Shown here: positions 32,704-44,299 of the stretch, piece by piece
How the letters are laid out: each line of letters opens with the position of its first letter
Position numbering within the stretch: the stretch's first letter is position 1
Assembly: GCA_030674185.1 (NCBI GenBank)
Contig: JAPXFY010000018.1
Location: 42,072,432-42,136,431 of the forward strand
DNA length: 64,000 nucleotides
Direction of reading: 5' to 3'
DNA from: Monoplex corrugatus
Lineage: Eukaryota; Mollusca; Gastropoda; Littorinimorpha; Ranellidae
Program-made: the position numbers and the translations under genes
Notes under the pieces: model-generated
Database searches by the model: none
What the model was told of the DNA's origin: nothing
Seen by the model: only the letters and a program-made list of their open reading frames with translations

Positions 32704-32736
<33 letters not shown>
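32339..32736. repeat. (CA)n/(TG)n cluster with an inverted arrangement
   Basis: CA runs, then short TG runs (near 32493-32520 and 32690-32736). taatactaacacac on the left is mirrored by gtgtgttagtattaggtcaa on the right, so the whole block could fold back. Confidence 0.85.
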
Positions 32737-32738
<2 letters not shown>

Positions 32739-32920
32739 GTATTAGGTCAAATTTCATGACCTCACCAGCATTTTCTTACAATATGGACACTGTTTCAACA
32801 ACAACAACAAAATCTTATGGAACACATTCTTCAGGAAAATCAGACCCAAAAATTTTAGAAACTTTATTTAAGGAGCAGACTGATTTGACTCAGTAGCCTA
32901 TATTGTGTGTGCATATATAT

Positions 32921-33905
32921 ATGTAACAGAGTGCCTTGCTCTGTTACGATCTTTCCCCATTTACCTACAACGCTCAAAGGCAACGCCGTGTAGCGTGCTT
33001 GCCTAGATCAAAAACACCTTGCGTTCTCTTGGTCAAATTGTACTGTTATCTCACAGCCTCTGCCTATTCATAGCTATGCATTAATCATTCCAAAGATCTA
33101 ACCAGTACATGACGCATATACATTGTAGATAACACACTGCTAAACAATTAGCAGATCTACAATGTGTACATGTACTCTAAAGCAGGCCTACGACAAGATT
33201 TTGTCGTCATCTCCAGTCAGTATTATGTTGTAGTTTTACAGAACGTAGAGGGGGCCGTCACTAATTTATGCTGCCTTTACTGTAGCATTATAGAACAATC
33301 GCCGTGTAATTGCCGGCGGGAACACTCAGACAATGACCGCAGGGCGCATCTGTCTCAACCCGCTCTAGGTATTTGTGGCTCGATAGCGAGCACATACCCA
33401 CTCGCGAAACTTCCGGACAATGACCAGCGTTTCACTTGTGTGTACTGACGCGCTGCGTTAAAACTACACACTAAGTGTTGATTTATTAATTAGGTGAGAA
33501 CAACCAATCAGACCTTGCCATCTGAAAGGTTTGAGATTTGAAAATATGACCATCATGCTCTGTTCCCAGAGTACAAATTAACAAGGCGCATCATAGCGTG
33601 GGCTTTTCCACCACCACTCTCAGTCTCACCAGAGGTGCCATTTCCTGCCACCACTCTTGATCTCACAGCAGGTGATCAACTTCACGGCGTTACTGTAGCA
33701 CTGTCTTCTTATACGTCTTCTCTGATGTCTTCTTTGGCGTCTTCTTTGATGTCTTCTTCTTACACGTCTTCCTTCTTCCTTCTTACCTGTCTCCTTCCTC
33801 GTCTTCTTTTCTCAATAATAAAGAGTCAAGTAGCAAAACGAGGACTTGTCTTTTGATTGAGAGACTTCCCTTTCTGCTCTGGATTCAAAGGACCACCACA
33901 GCAAC
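32921..33905 (+). mobile_element. Possible degraded LTR
   Basis: It begins TGTAACAGAG-TGCCTTG-CTCTGTTAC, a 9-bp perfect hairpin of the kind seen at some Gypsy-type LTR starts. A late AATAAA (near 33816) is followed by a short pyrimidine-rich stretch. No second copy, target duplication or primer-binding site was found. Weak. Confidence 0.22.
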
Positions 33906-34004
33906 CATCACCAAACCCCTTAACCCACTCATCCATCTCACCTGGTGCTGCAATCATAATCACCTTACCCCCCCCCCCCCCACCTTAACCGCTCTATCTA
34001 TCTA

Positions 34005-34041
34005 TCACATAATATATATATATATATGTATATATATATAT

Positions 34042-34113
<72 letters not shown>

Positions 34114-34140
34114 GTGTTGTGTGTGTGTGTGTGTGTGTGC
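34005..34140. repeat. (TA)n-(TG)n microsatellite
   Basis: A TA tract followed by a TG tract. Confidence 0.95.
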
Positions 34141-34516
34141 TCATGTGAATGAATGAAGGCAGGTTGTTTCTATCAGATTTCTTGGCTCTTTGTGGATATA
34201 TAGTAACCCATTAAGTTGGGTATAGATCAACAAGGACTGATTTTGGTGAACTTTGAATGGCTGTACTGCATTTGTATAGATTTAAGGATATACAGATTGT
34301 ATAAGTTATTTATTCAACATTGTGCCATGTGTGTAATGCTTTTATTGAGGTTGTGCAAGAAAATGACTCTTCAAACCATATGCATTCAAATTTCCTCTCT
34401 TTTCTCTTAAAGTATCCTTTGATACCAAAGCAAGTTTCATTCCTAACATTCATGTCTTAAAAGGACCTGTTTTATTATTTTAATAAAAATCAAGAGGGTG
34501 CATACTTGTGTTTAAT

Positions 34517-34921
<405 letters not shown>

Positions 34922-35240
34922 AGCACAATCTGAGAACAATTAGAAAACCTGCCTCAAGCACTTTTTTGGTTACTGGGCACTAAAGATTGTTTGGTCTGCC
35001 AAGAACTTGTGTGTGTGCATGTGTGTGTGTGTGTTTGGCTTGTTGTTTTCCTCATAATTGTGTCTACACCTTGTGCTCTACCTGGGATATCAGCTGCCAA
35101 CAAACGTTCTCTAACCATCACAGTCGTGGGCCAGTTGCTCGAACTATCCGTAGGTACGACCTGCCCTGACCATGTCTGCTTGCAAATCAGAGCACTATGT
35201 GTGCATTGGACGAGTCTCTTTCTTTTTCTCTGCAGGTACT

Positions 35241-35440
35241 AAGTGAGGGCTTGCCTTGTGGTGCTGGATGCAAGGTTATGTAGCATGTGGCCAATCCATC
35301 TCCAGTGTCTTTGAGGGATCTCTTCTTCTCTAGGCTGCTGTCTTGTTCATTGCCATATTCTTTTATTACTGATTCTGACTGGCCAAAGAATCTAAGAATC
35401 CTTCTGAGACAGGCGTTGATGAAAGTCTGGATTCTCATGA
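35241..35440 (-). mobile_element. RTE-like LINE remnant 2, C-terminal piece
   Basis: The minus strand encodes MRIQTFINACLRRILRFFGQ followed by a decayed GHTLR-type helix region. It continues the remnant at 35739-36640 beyond the SINE R insertion. Confidence 0.7.
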
Positions 35441-35738
35441 GGGCTGGTTTGTTCTTGATAGAGCCGCAGACTCTGGATCTGATATCTTGAGTTCAGTCCC
35501 AGCCGGCAACATTAAATAGAGGCCTTTTGGCTGTTAATCTTAATGTTTCCATCATTCTGGTGTTGTCACCTTAGTTTTCAAAGGTCATCTACCTCCCCCT
35601 CCTTTCCCCTCCTCAGTTCAAGACCTTGCCAACACATATGGATTTGCACAGGCTCATGGAGTCTGCCAGATAATTGCTGGCAGATTTGGATGGAGCACGT
35701 AGGGTACTGTGCAATGAACCTTCTTCAACAACTCCAGA
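35441..35738 (+). mobile_element. SINE R, near-complete copy inserted in LINE remnant 2
   Basis: tRNA-like head with B-box-like gagttcagtcccagcc, then tgtttccatcattctggtg, caagaccttgccaacacata, ttgcacaggctcatggagtc and tggatggagcacgtaggg. The flanking LINE text repeats as ggattctcat and agattctcttcat, which looks like a decayed target duplication. Other copies are at 18790 and 50640. Confidence 0.65.
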
Positions 35739-36640
35739 CCAGATTCTCTTCATTGTGGTGATAAGGGTTCTCCAAGTCTGGGCTCAATAAAGTAAGGCAA
35801 GCTTCACGATGGTGTTGAAGATCTTGAGCGTGATATTGGATGTGGTATCAGTGGATCATGAGACGTTTTTCAGTTGGTGAAAAGCCGTTCTTGCCAGTGT
35901 TGATTATAATGTCAGCATCTGTCCCACCCTTCTTGTCAACTGTGCTTCCAAGGTAAGTGAAGCTTTCCACTTCTTATAACACCTCATCTTCTAGCCTGAT
36001 GGTGATGGATGTTTTTTGTTGTTTTGTTTGTTTGTTTTATTTTTTGCTGGATTGACCTTGAGGATCTTGCTTTTCCCTTTCTGGAGCGTGAGGCCCAATC
36101 GAGGTAGGGTTTTTGCAGCAGTACTGGTCTCTTCCTGCATCTGTTGCTGGATGTGCGAAAGAAAGGCCAGACCATCTGCAAAGTTTTAGTCATTCAGCTT
36201 TGTCCAGAGCGTTCATTCGTTGCCATTTTGCTTCTAGGGTGTAAATGTCTTAACAACCCAGTCTGTTGCGAGCAGGAACATGAAAAGCAACAGCAAGCAT
36301 CCTTGCCTCACCCACATTCTTACTTGGACCATCCTGTAGGTCATCCGTCATACGATTTTCAAATGATGTTCGTGATCTTCTCTTGCACACTGTGGTTTCT
36401 CAACAGTTTTCAGACTGTTGGTCAATCTATAGTGTCGGATAATTTCTCGTAGTCAATGAAGCTGTTGTAGAGGGCCAAGTTCCATTCCTACGACTGTTCC
36501 AAGATCACGTGCAGTGTCACTGTCTGCCCAGTGCGGAATCTGTTCTTGTGAAAGTCATCCTACTGGTCTCGGAGCTGTGGGTCAGTAACATCATTTATCC
36601 TGTTTAGTCGGGTTCTGTTGGACGTTTTGCCTGAAATGTC
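35739..36640 (-). mobile_element. RTE-like LINE remnant 2, RT region
   Basis: Minus-strand fragments include ALYNSFIDYEKLSDTID (RT block), KRRSRTSFENRMTDDLQDG, YLGSTVDKKGGTDADI and ITLKIFNTIVKLALLY. Stops and frameshifts are abundant. A (GTTTT)n tract near 36015-36045 interrupts it. Confidence 0.65.
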
Positions 36641-36649
36641 CGTTGATAC

Positions 36650-37360
36650 TTTTGTTCATGTTGTAGCTGAAGGTTTTTTTTGGTGGGATGGGTTACTAGC
36701 TCCTTGTCCAACCCTCCTCCTTTCTCATCATGAGCTTAGTATCGCCAATGGCGGAGTTATGTTGTTTTCCTGGTCATACTTATTAACACGTCCAACTTTT
36801 CCACTTTGGACACTTACTCGTTTACACTGTGAGGAACTTGATTTGATCGTCAGGAGGGGACCGGTCATAGGAATATAAGTCCAGCTTAATCCCAGGTAGC
36901 ATAATAGACTTAATCCCAAAGGATAAGATGTTATGTTTTCAATTGTCCCTGGCCATGTATGTAGGGTTCGTGGTGCACAGGAGTAGTTCATGTGTATTGT
37001 ATTGGTCTAGATAGATACTCTACGTGAGTTTATGCACGTATGTGTGTAAGCATGCATGCATGCACATTTGCCAATACTATTATAGCTAGCATAAAAGCAT
37101 ACTAAAACACTGAAGGGTCATTGCGTAGGTAAGACATTAAAGCTATTGGCCAAGTAGATATAAATGGGTTAGTTATCAAAGCTATTGTGTAAGTAAATAA
37201 ATGAGGTAATCAAGTTTTGAAAGCCTCTGAGTTTTTATGTTCGCTTCCAAAGCTTGTGGACCAGAATTACAACTTTTATATAACTCGTACAGGCCTGTAA
37301 TCTACTAAATACATGAACATTATTTAAGATCTATAGATCAACAAAGTAAGTGGTTTAGGA
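36650..37360. other. No recognised feature
   Basis: Mixed-composition intergenic sequence with short open frames only. Confidence 0.5.
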
Positions 37361-37369
37361 AAGTATGTG

Positions 37370-38127
37370 TAAAGTATGTCGAGAAAGCCGGCCGTTACAA
37401 CGTGTAACTTTCTTACTGACCAATGTGCCATTGATTCATAGGGTAGCGACAACGATTTTGCGCTCCTGTCTGTCCTGGAAAAGCTTCTGTATGGAAACCC
37501 AAGTGTGTTCCAGCGCCTTGATGGTCTTTTTTGTTCGTCGCCAGGTGTTCTTCACTCTTTCTCTCTTACGTCTACCTTGTCGTGTCCACTGAAGGTCAGT
37601 CCAGGTGATGTTATCCCGCTTTCTTCGGATGATGTGCCCCAGTCCATCTCCATTATATCATCTTATCATGATGCTAGAGTCCTTACTCTTTTAACTGCAT
37701 TGAGCGAGTAGCTGTTGGTTGGAGACTGTGTTGGCCAGAAGATCATATGATTTTTTTGGGGGGGGGGGGGGAGTTCTTTGTATGGAAGGTTGATAGTTTG
37801 ATATAGTCGCTTTCTGACATCCACCAGCATTCTGAGCTGTAAAATATGGTGGAAAGGAGACAACTCTGGCACAGTCTCAACTTAGTGTTGTGCTGTACCG
37901 GAGGGACTTCCATATTTTGTTCAACATTCTGAAGATGGCTCTGGCTTTGTTGAGACAGTTCTTCATGTTACTGCTCCCTTCTCTGTCGTATCTGACAATG
38001 CTGCCTAGGTAGGTGAACTCGTCAGTAGTGGGTAGATTTGTTCCATCTACGTGGATTTGTGAGGGGTTTGGGATGTCCAAGGTCATCAGCTGTTTTCTTG
38101 TGGTTGATATTTAGGCCTGCTTGTTGT
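37370..38127 (-). mobile_element. RTE-like LINE remnant 3, 3' part
   Basis: Minus strand: QQAGLNINHKKT, IPNPSQIHVDGTNLPTTDEF, TYLGSIVRYD, CLNKARAIFRMLNKIWKS, then RRKRDNITWTDLQWTRQGRR, KRGRVKNTWRRTKK and FQDRQEWRSFV. This is the RT-thumb to C-terminus order of the same LINE family as remnant 2. Frames are broken. Confidence 0.75.
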
Positions 38128-38525
38128 GCAAAGACATATGATATAGACGGGATATCTGTTGTGTTCACCGCCCACACCACTTTCCACCCTACAGATACCT
38201 GGCTGAACTTGCCCGAATGCATTCCACTGCGGGTTACGGTTGAATAAACCAGGACAACTGCCATCCAATTGGAACTAGCCAAATCCAATGGTCTGGCAGT
38301 TTTCAAAAGTTCCAGTCCAATAGAAGAGGTCCCCGGAGTTGGTAAGGGCCCACACACCGCTCTGGTTGACGAAGAGCTGCCAGAATCTGCCTTCTAGAGA
38401 TTTCCAATCGATCATAGAGAACAGCTTGGCACAACCTGCGAAGTACAGGCAAGACCTAAGCCTATGGCAAGCATTCCTGACAGGGGAAAACAGTTTCTGG
38501 TGTGCCTGTTTAACAAGAACAGAAT
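38128..38525 (-). pseudogene. Tectonin-like lectin gene fragment inside LINE remnant 3
   Basis: Minus strand, three frames: MLAIGLGLACTSQVVPSCSL (signal-peptide-like, 38492-38433), then after a frame change DWKSLEGRFWQLFVNQ and SGVWALTNSGDLFYWTGTF, then after a stop and another frame change SGKFSQVSVGWKVVWAVNTT and DIPSISYVF. The W...G.F.Q.SVG..GVWA.N..GD..Y pattern occurs twice and is that of tectonin beta-propeller repeats. LINE sequence (DDLALVSHTHQH on one side, AQQAGLNINHKK on the other) flanks it directly. Exon-intron signals are absent, so a retrocopied fragment is likely. Confidence 0.6.
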
Positions 38526-38640
38526 AATTTCTTCTGCATGTGTGCTGGTGGGTGTGAGAGACCAATGCCAGGTCATCTGCAAGGTCAAAATCTTCCAGTT
38601 TTGAAAAGAATTACTATTTGATGCCTCTTGGTTGGTCATC
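38526..38640 (-). mobile_element. RTE-like LINE remnant 3, 5' part with RT catalytic motif
   Basis: The minus strand encodes ADDLALVSHTHQH, the YADD/FADD block of the same LINE, directly before the tectonin-like insertion. Confidence 0.65.
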
Positions 38641-39460
38641 AGTCGTTTGTCATCACACAGCCTATGGGTGTGTTCAAAATACGTAGCGCTGACATTACAC
38701 ATCTTTGCTCTATTCTGTCATAGAGTTCGAAATTGTGTTCACTGTTTCTTGCTCTATAAACAACTAGTAAACAAACATTTTGTTCAGCAAAGATATCAGA
38801 TGAGGCATGTGAAAAGGATTGTTCACATAATCTGGTAACAACGCATCGCAGCAGACATTCAAAACAAGTGTGACTGCCCGCGTTGAAGCAAACAGGAACC
38901 GAAAAAAAAAAAACGAAAAAAAAAATCAGAACGCGTATTTAATACAACCAGGTTGTATAAAACACGCAGCAGACATTGTAAAGAGAAGCTGTACATTTGC
39001 CTATAAACATTTTTTGAGATATACCATGCATCTGACAGAGTGAACAAGGACATTGTTCAGACGGTTGATAAGTTTTAATGATGTATTAAATCTAAACAGT
39101 CTTCCGGCAAACTATGAATGATAAACATTTCCTTAAAAGATACCAGGTGATTATGCTTGGATACGAAAAAAACAAAAATGCGTTGTTGTTGTTTTTTAAC
39201 TAACAAACGTCAAACATGAGTGTGCACACTTGCACTTGATAAGCTATAATGTAAGCAAACTTGAACATTATTTAGACTAGTTACGAATGATTAAAATTTT
39301 CTGGCTAAAGATACTGGGTAAGTTTTCTTCCAATTGGATTCGAGAGAATCGAACATAACCTTTTTTGTGTGTAAATTAACAAGTCTCCAACATGTATGTG
39401 CACATTTAAACGTACATTATCTCCATGCATGCGAAGGTGTAGGCCGCAGCTGGAAGAGTG
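38641..39460. other. No recognised gene; weak internal repeats
   Basis: Decayed repeats share attatttagactagttacg-like and ctaaagatactgggtaag-like text (39060-39160, 39240-39340). Nothing else is recognised. Confidence 0.4.
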
Positions 39461-39463
39461 CAG

Positions 39464-39519
39464 CCACACACAAACACACATACTGATACAGAGGGATCGT
39501 CATGTTCGCCCGCATACGT

Positions 39520-39550
<31 letters not shown>

Positions 39551-39773
39551 ACGCACACGCACACGCACGCACACACATACACACACAACACACACAACAC
39601 ACACAGGACAGAAACACACACACACACACACCACACACACAACACACACATCCACACAGTACCACACAAGAGCCACACACAAACACACATACTGATACAG
39701 AGGGATCGTCATGTTCGCCCGCATACGTACACACACACACACACACACGCACACGCACACGCACACGCACACG

Positions 39774-39872
<99 letters not shown>

Positions 39873-39939
39873 CCACACACAAACACACATACTGATACAG
39901 AGGGATCGTCATTTTCGCCCACATACATCACACACATAA

Positions 39940-40018
<79 letters not shown>

Positions 40019-40116
40019 ACAACACAGACACACACAGAGACACACACAGCCACACACAAACACACACACAAACACACATACTGATACAGAGGGATCGTCA
40101 TGTTCGCCCACATACA

Positions 40117-40176
<60 letters not shown>

Positions 40177-40322
40177 AGAGACACACACACACAAACACAC
40201 AGACACACACAGACACACGCAGACACACACACACAGCCACACACAAACACACATACTGATACAGAGGGATCGTCATGTTCGCCCACATACGTCACACACA
40301 CAGACACACACAGACACACACA

Positions 40323-40386
<64 letters not shown>
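39464..40386. repeat. Five-unit higher-order (CA)n minisatellite, 175-209-bp period
   Basis: The non-CA core cacatactgatacagaggg, atcgtcatgttcgcccgcat recurs five times. The gggatcgtc blocks begin near 39493, 39702, 39902, 40091 and 40266. CA/CACG arrays of varied length separate them, and the period shrinks from 209 to 175. Confidence 0.92.
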
Positions 40387-40389
<3 letters not shown>

Positions 40390-40510
40390 GCTCTAACAGG
40401 AAAAATAATAAAACTTACCCAAGGCAAATGTATTGCGAGCGAACCTTGAAATAATCATGGCGGTAGGCAATCTTATATACCCCCTACATGCAGGCACACT
40501 GTAAGGCAAT

Positions 40511-40535
40511 GGGGGGGGGGGGGGGGGGGGGGGGG
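40511..40535. repeat. Poly-G run (25 G)
   Basis: Uninterrupted G. Confidence 0.95.
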
Positions 40536-40719
40536 TGATTGGTAGGGGACGAATGTCATTTTTGTAATTGATGTGGTTTATGATATGGAAATGACATACG
40601 CAGCTTCCTTCCTGTGACCACCACCGCCACAAAAGAGAGAGAGAGAGAGAGTTTGCCAGATAGTTCAACATTCATTTAGATAGTTCAACATTTAACGTGT
40701 CACAATGTTGTGTTGTTTT

Positions 40720-40875
40720 TATTATTATGATAATGACAATGATAACGTTAACGATAATGATGAAGATGATGATGATGATCATGACGACGACGACGACGAA
40801 GAAGAAGATGATGATGATATAATAAGAAAAAGAACAACAACAACGACGACGACAACAACAACAACAACAACAATT
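40720..40875. repeat. Trinucleotide-rich tract (GAT, GAC, GAA, CAA)
   Basis: gatgatgat, gacgacgac, gaagaagaa and caacaacaa runs in succession. A (TAA)n tract lies at 41285-41325. Confidence 0.9.
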
Positions 40876-41329
40876 CCTTTGTAGAGTGCAAACAGTACGT
40901 GTCGAAGCATGCTCGTAGCTCTTTACATAGTCAGGGAATAAAATGGCGATGGGGGATTGTGTGCCTGTCAATAAATACATTGATGCGGTGTAAACATAGT
41001 CGGATACATGCAGGAGTGCAGCATTAACATAGTTTAACAAAAATATTAACAGATCATAACGTGAAATGAGAAACAGGTGGTAGTGACATAGCCCACAAAA
41101 AAATATGTGTAAGGAAGAAAAAAATTATGAATTACCGGATAAATACAATATTTAAAACATACACATGAAAGCAAATTCATACAAACACAATTATACTCGT
41201 ATGTATATACGTGTGCGCACACACACATACATGTACACAAGGGTCGTTGCTAGGTCTGTACAGTAATATAGCAAATACTACCACTAATAATAATAATAAT
41301 AATAATAATGATAATAATAATAATAAAAA

Positions 41330-42300
41330 GAGTACGTATGTCAAGAAGAAAAAAGAATAACTACCTTAGTGATGAGACGTACAATTTGTCACAGAAAGTG
41401 TGTCAGCAAGAAATTCGTGATTATTTCCCTACGGTTCGATTTTTATCACTTTGGTCTTCCATCCGGATCACGAATTTTCAACATTGAATGGACACGACTC
41501 ATTGTCCGAGTCATGTAACGAAAATGTTAAAATGATTAGTTGATGGATCTTTATGTTTTGTAGCAGGATAGATAAACGTAAGGAGTCGCAGCATAAAACA
41601 GCATTGAAGACGACAGGTTCCTTTTCTTTTGAAGACCAGAAGAGCGTCATGAGGGGAACATCTTTGGTTAATATGGCTTTACTATGATGAAGTTTTCAGT
41701 CGTTTTTAAAGGATGAGGCGAAGTCAGTTCCTTCATATAGCTGAGTCAGTGACGTAAGAAGAAAACGGTTGTTGGCAGTGAGAACTCTGCATTCAAGTCT
41801 TCTTCTTCTGTTGTGTGGCCACAATCAACACTTTGCTTATTTTGCCACAGGGTAGAACAGGGGGTTCACGAACTGGCTGCCTGACTTTACAACAAAAAAA
41901 ACAAAAAAAGTCTGCTAGTGTCGTAGATTCTTCCTCATCCTGTCGATTTCTTGGGGCTGTCATTTTGGTGACGCGCATGGTAGTGAGCGGAGGTCTAGTT
42001 TCGCGAAGAAAAAATGTTAGCATCAAACAAAATCGTTGCTAGGAGCCAGTCCCCCACGTCGCTGCACCACTGCCCCTCAGTAGACTACCCCACAGTAAGC
42101 GTACTTTGCTCGGAGATGCTCTGTCGGCGTTGCTAGCCTGTCATTTTAAAGTTGTTAAAACTGAACTTCCATTTCCGATCTACGAGAGGTGCAGGTGGAT
42201 TGGGGGATTAGGATTGGTAAAATATTGTGTGAAATGTGAAGAGAGGACACTGGTACGTACAAGTTGAGTGTACTTTTTCTTTTCTGTCACAGTTGCAATT
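41330..42300. other. No recognised gene
   Basis: A 77-codon minus frame (42026-41793, MTAPRNRQDEEESTTLADFF region) stands out as non-repetitive but resembles nothing I know. It may be chance. Confidence 0.35.
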
Positions 42301-42315
42301 CGGTTAATGGGCCTG

Positions 42316-42318
<3 letters not shown>

Positions 42319-42404
<86 letters not shown>

Positions 42405-42503
42405 GTGCACGCCATGTGTGTGTGTGTTTGGCATTTGTAGTTTATTGTGTGAGTGTATGCATATGTGTGTGCCCTGTGTTGTGTGTGTGTGTGTGTGTGT
42501 GTG

Positions 42504-42559
<56 letters not shown>

Positions 42560-42560
42560 C
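42319..42560. repeat. (CT)n then (TG)n microsatellites
   Basis: A pure CT tract at 42319-42404, then TG at 42477-42559. Confidence 0.96.
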
Positions 42561-43078
42561 AGAGACATTTTAGCATTCTGTTTTGAACTGTAGGCTTTTT
42601 TTTTCTGGGGAGGGGTGGGGGAGGAATCAAACATGTCGAAGTCGCACCGTTTGTAATATTTCGTTCATTCAAATATTTCTAAACTCATCATCGTAATAAC
42701 GAATGTGGTCACACAGTAACGAACATCGTAATAACGAATGCTGACAGTAACGAGCGATTTTGGCTTCAGGTCTTGTGACGATTTTTGTTACCTTCGTTGT
42801 ACACTAGCCGTCAGAATCCATACAGAATTCAATCAGTCAACGAAGCAAATTGTTTGTCCTTTTCTTCTGCACATCCACCCTATCCTATCCGTATCACGAG
42901 GTGGAACGAAAAGTTATTGACAAATCATAAACGTTTCGCTCATGTTTGTGGTACGACATTTGCACAGAACAGAAAAAAGTAGGCGGATTAATCCACTTCG
43001 TTTCCGCATATCTATCAGCTTCTTTTCTGTGTTTGCCTTTTTTTCACAGAAAAAAAGGCTGCCAGGGATAACCATGCC

Positions 43079-43304
43079 AAGTAGAGTAAACGTAGGTACG
43101 CTGTCACAGCCCCCAGAGATGGAAAGCGGGTTCGGTTCTTTTGCAATGATCAGACAGAAAGACAAAATGAAAAAAAAAGACAAAAAACAGACTTTTTACT
43201 AGACAGTATAAACTGGTCCAAAACACAAATCGGAAACAGAAACGTTTCAAGAAGACATTCTGTAACAAGTAGGAAATGACAGCGTACCTACGTTTACTCT
43301 ACTT
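43079..43304. repeat. 28-bp perfect inverted repeat spaced 170 bases
   Basis: 43079-43106 starts AAGTAGAGTAAACGTAGG and 43277-43304 is its exact reverse complement. The interior is A-rich. No TTAA, TA or longer target duplication was seen at the ends. Confidence 0.92.
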
Positions 43305-43509
43305 TTTGTTACATCTTAGGCAATGTAAGCCTACTGCAATGTACTGTATGTGTAGGCCTATAGTATTCATAATCTTCCCTTTTAATCTCCCTATTTTCGA
43401 AAATGAAAGATTGTATCATATTGACCAGAAATGTGTGTGCTCGTTCGTTATATTTTTAATGTCTATTTATGTGTGTGAGTACATGTGCTTGTACGTGTAT
43501 GCGTATATG

Positions 43510-43510
43510 T

Positions 43511-43584
<74 letters not shown>
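43510..43584. repeat. (TG)n-(GA)n microsatellite
   Basis: A TG run followed by a GA run. Confidence 0.95.
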
Positions 43585-43588
<4 letters not shown>

Positions 43589-44014
43589 CTCAGTTGTTTC
43601 TTTAAACTTAAGTCAACAGTGTAGACGGTTGAGCATTCACGAATGCACAGGTTTTGAAGTCGTAGCACCAAATCAACGTTACACAGACAAAAAAGTGCCC
43701 AAAATAGCAATTTTGAGAATGTATATGACCAGCACTTTTTCAGGAACTTCTAACAATATGCTCAGTTTTTCAAGCTTCGGGTCAAATTTCATTTTGTTTG
43801 ATGCTTCTTAAAAAAATCACAACTACCTTGAGAAATACAAAATTTGGATTTTCAGTAAGAATTTTTGGATAAAAAGGAAGTGTGTTAGAATGACCTGACC
43901 ATCTCGAGATTGAAATGTTTTTCTAAATGTTTTTCTTTCTTACTTTCTTATTGTATCTGTTTTGTTCTTTTGTTGTTGTTGCTGTTTTCTTGATCATGAG
44001 CAGTTTTCTTTGCT

Positions 44015-44262
44015 CCGTATACTTTTGTCTTTCTACATTTCGCCAGGAACAACTCTTTAGTTATTAGTGATTCTTGTATGTGCGCTAAGAGCATGTTGCC
44101 CACGAGACCTAAGTTTATCGTCTGAACCAAAAGACTTGCGCTCCATTCAAGGTCTGGTGGGGTAAGGAGAAAAATCTGCCTCAGCCGGGTATCGAATCTA
44201 GGATCTCTCGCTTCCTAGATGCTTCAGCCACTAGGCTACTGGTTCCACTTTGTTAAAGTGCC
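44015..44262 (-). mobile_element. tRNA-derived SINE (family 3) with conserved central domain
   Basis: On the minus strand: A-box-like tagcctagtggctgaagca, B-box-like tagattcgatacccggct, then aatggagcgcaagtc, agacgataaacttaggtctc, gtgggcaacatgctcttagc and gagttgttcctggcgaaat. The 'gacgataaac..aggtc.cgtg' block resembles the central domain shared by several metazoan SINEs (Deu/Meta type, from memory). Confidence 0.68.
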
Positions 44263-44299
44263 ATAAAATATGTCCTGTAAGCTAACCATCTTCATGTTT

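Noticed and set aside
32921..33905. Confident LTR retrotransposon call
   Set aside because: Only the start hairpin and a late AATAAA support it. There is no partner LTR, target duplication or coding interior.
39464..40386. CRISPR-like array
   Set aside because: The repeats are eukaryotic CA minisatellite cores. Spacers are themselves CA repeats, and unit lengths do not fit.
44160..44250. Genuine tRNA gene
   Set aside because: A and B boxes exist, but the acceptor stem does not close and a SINE body follows.
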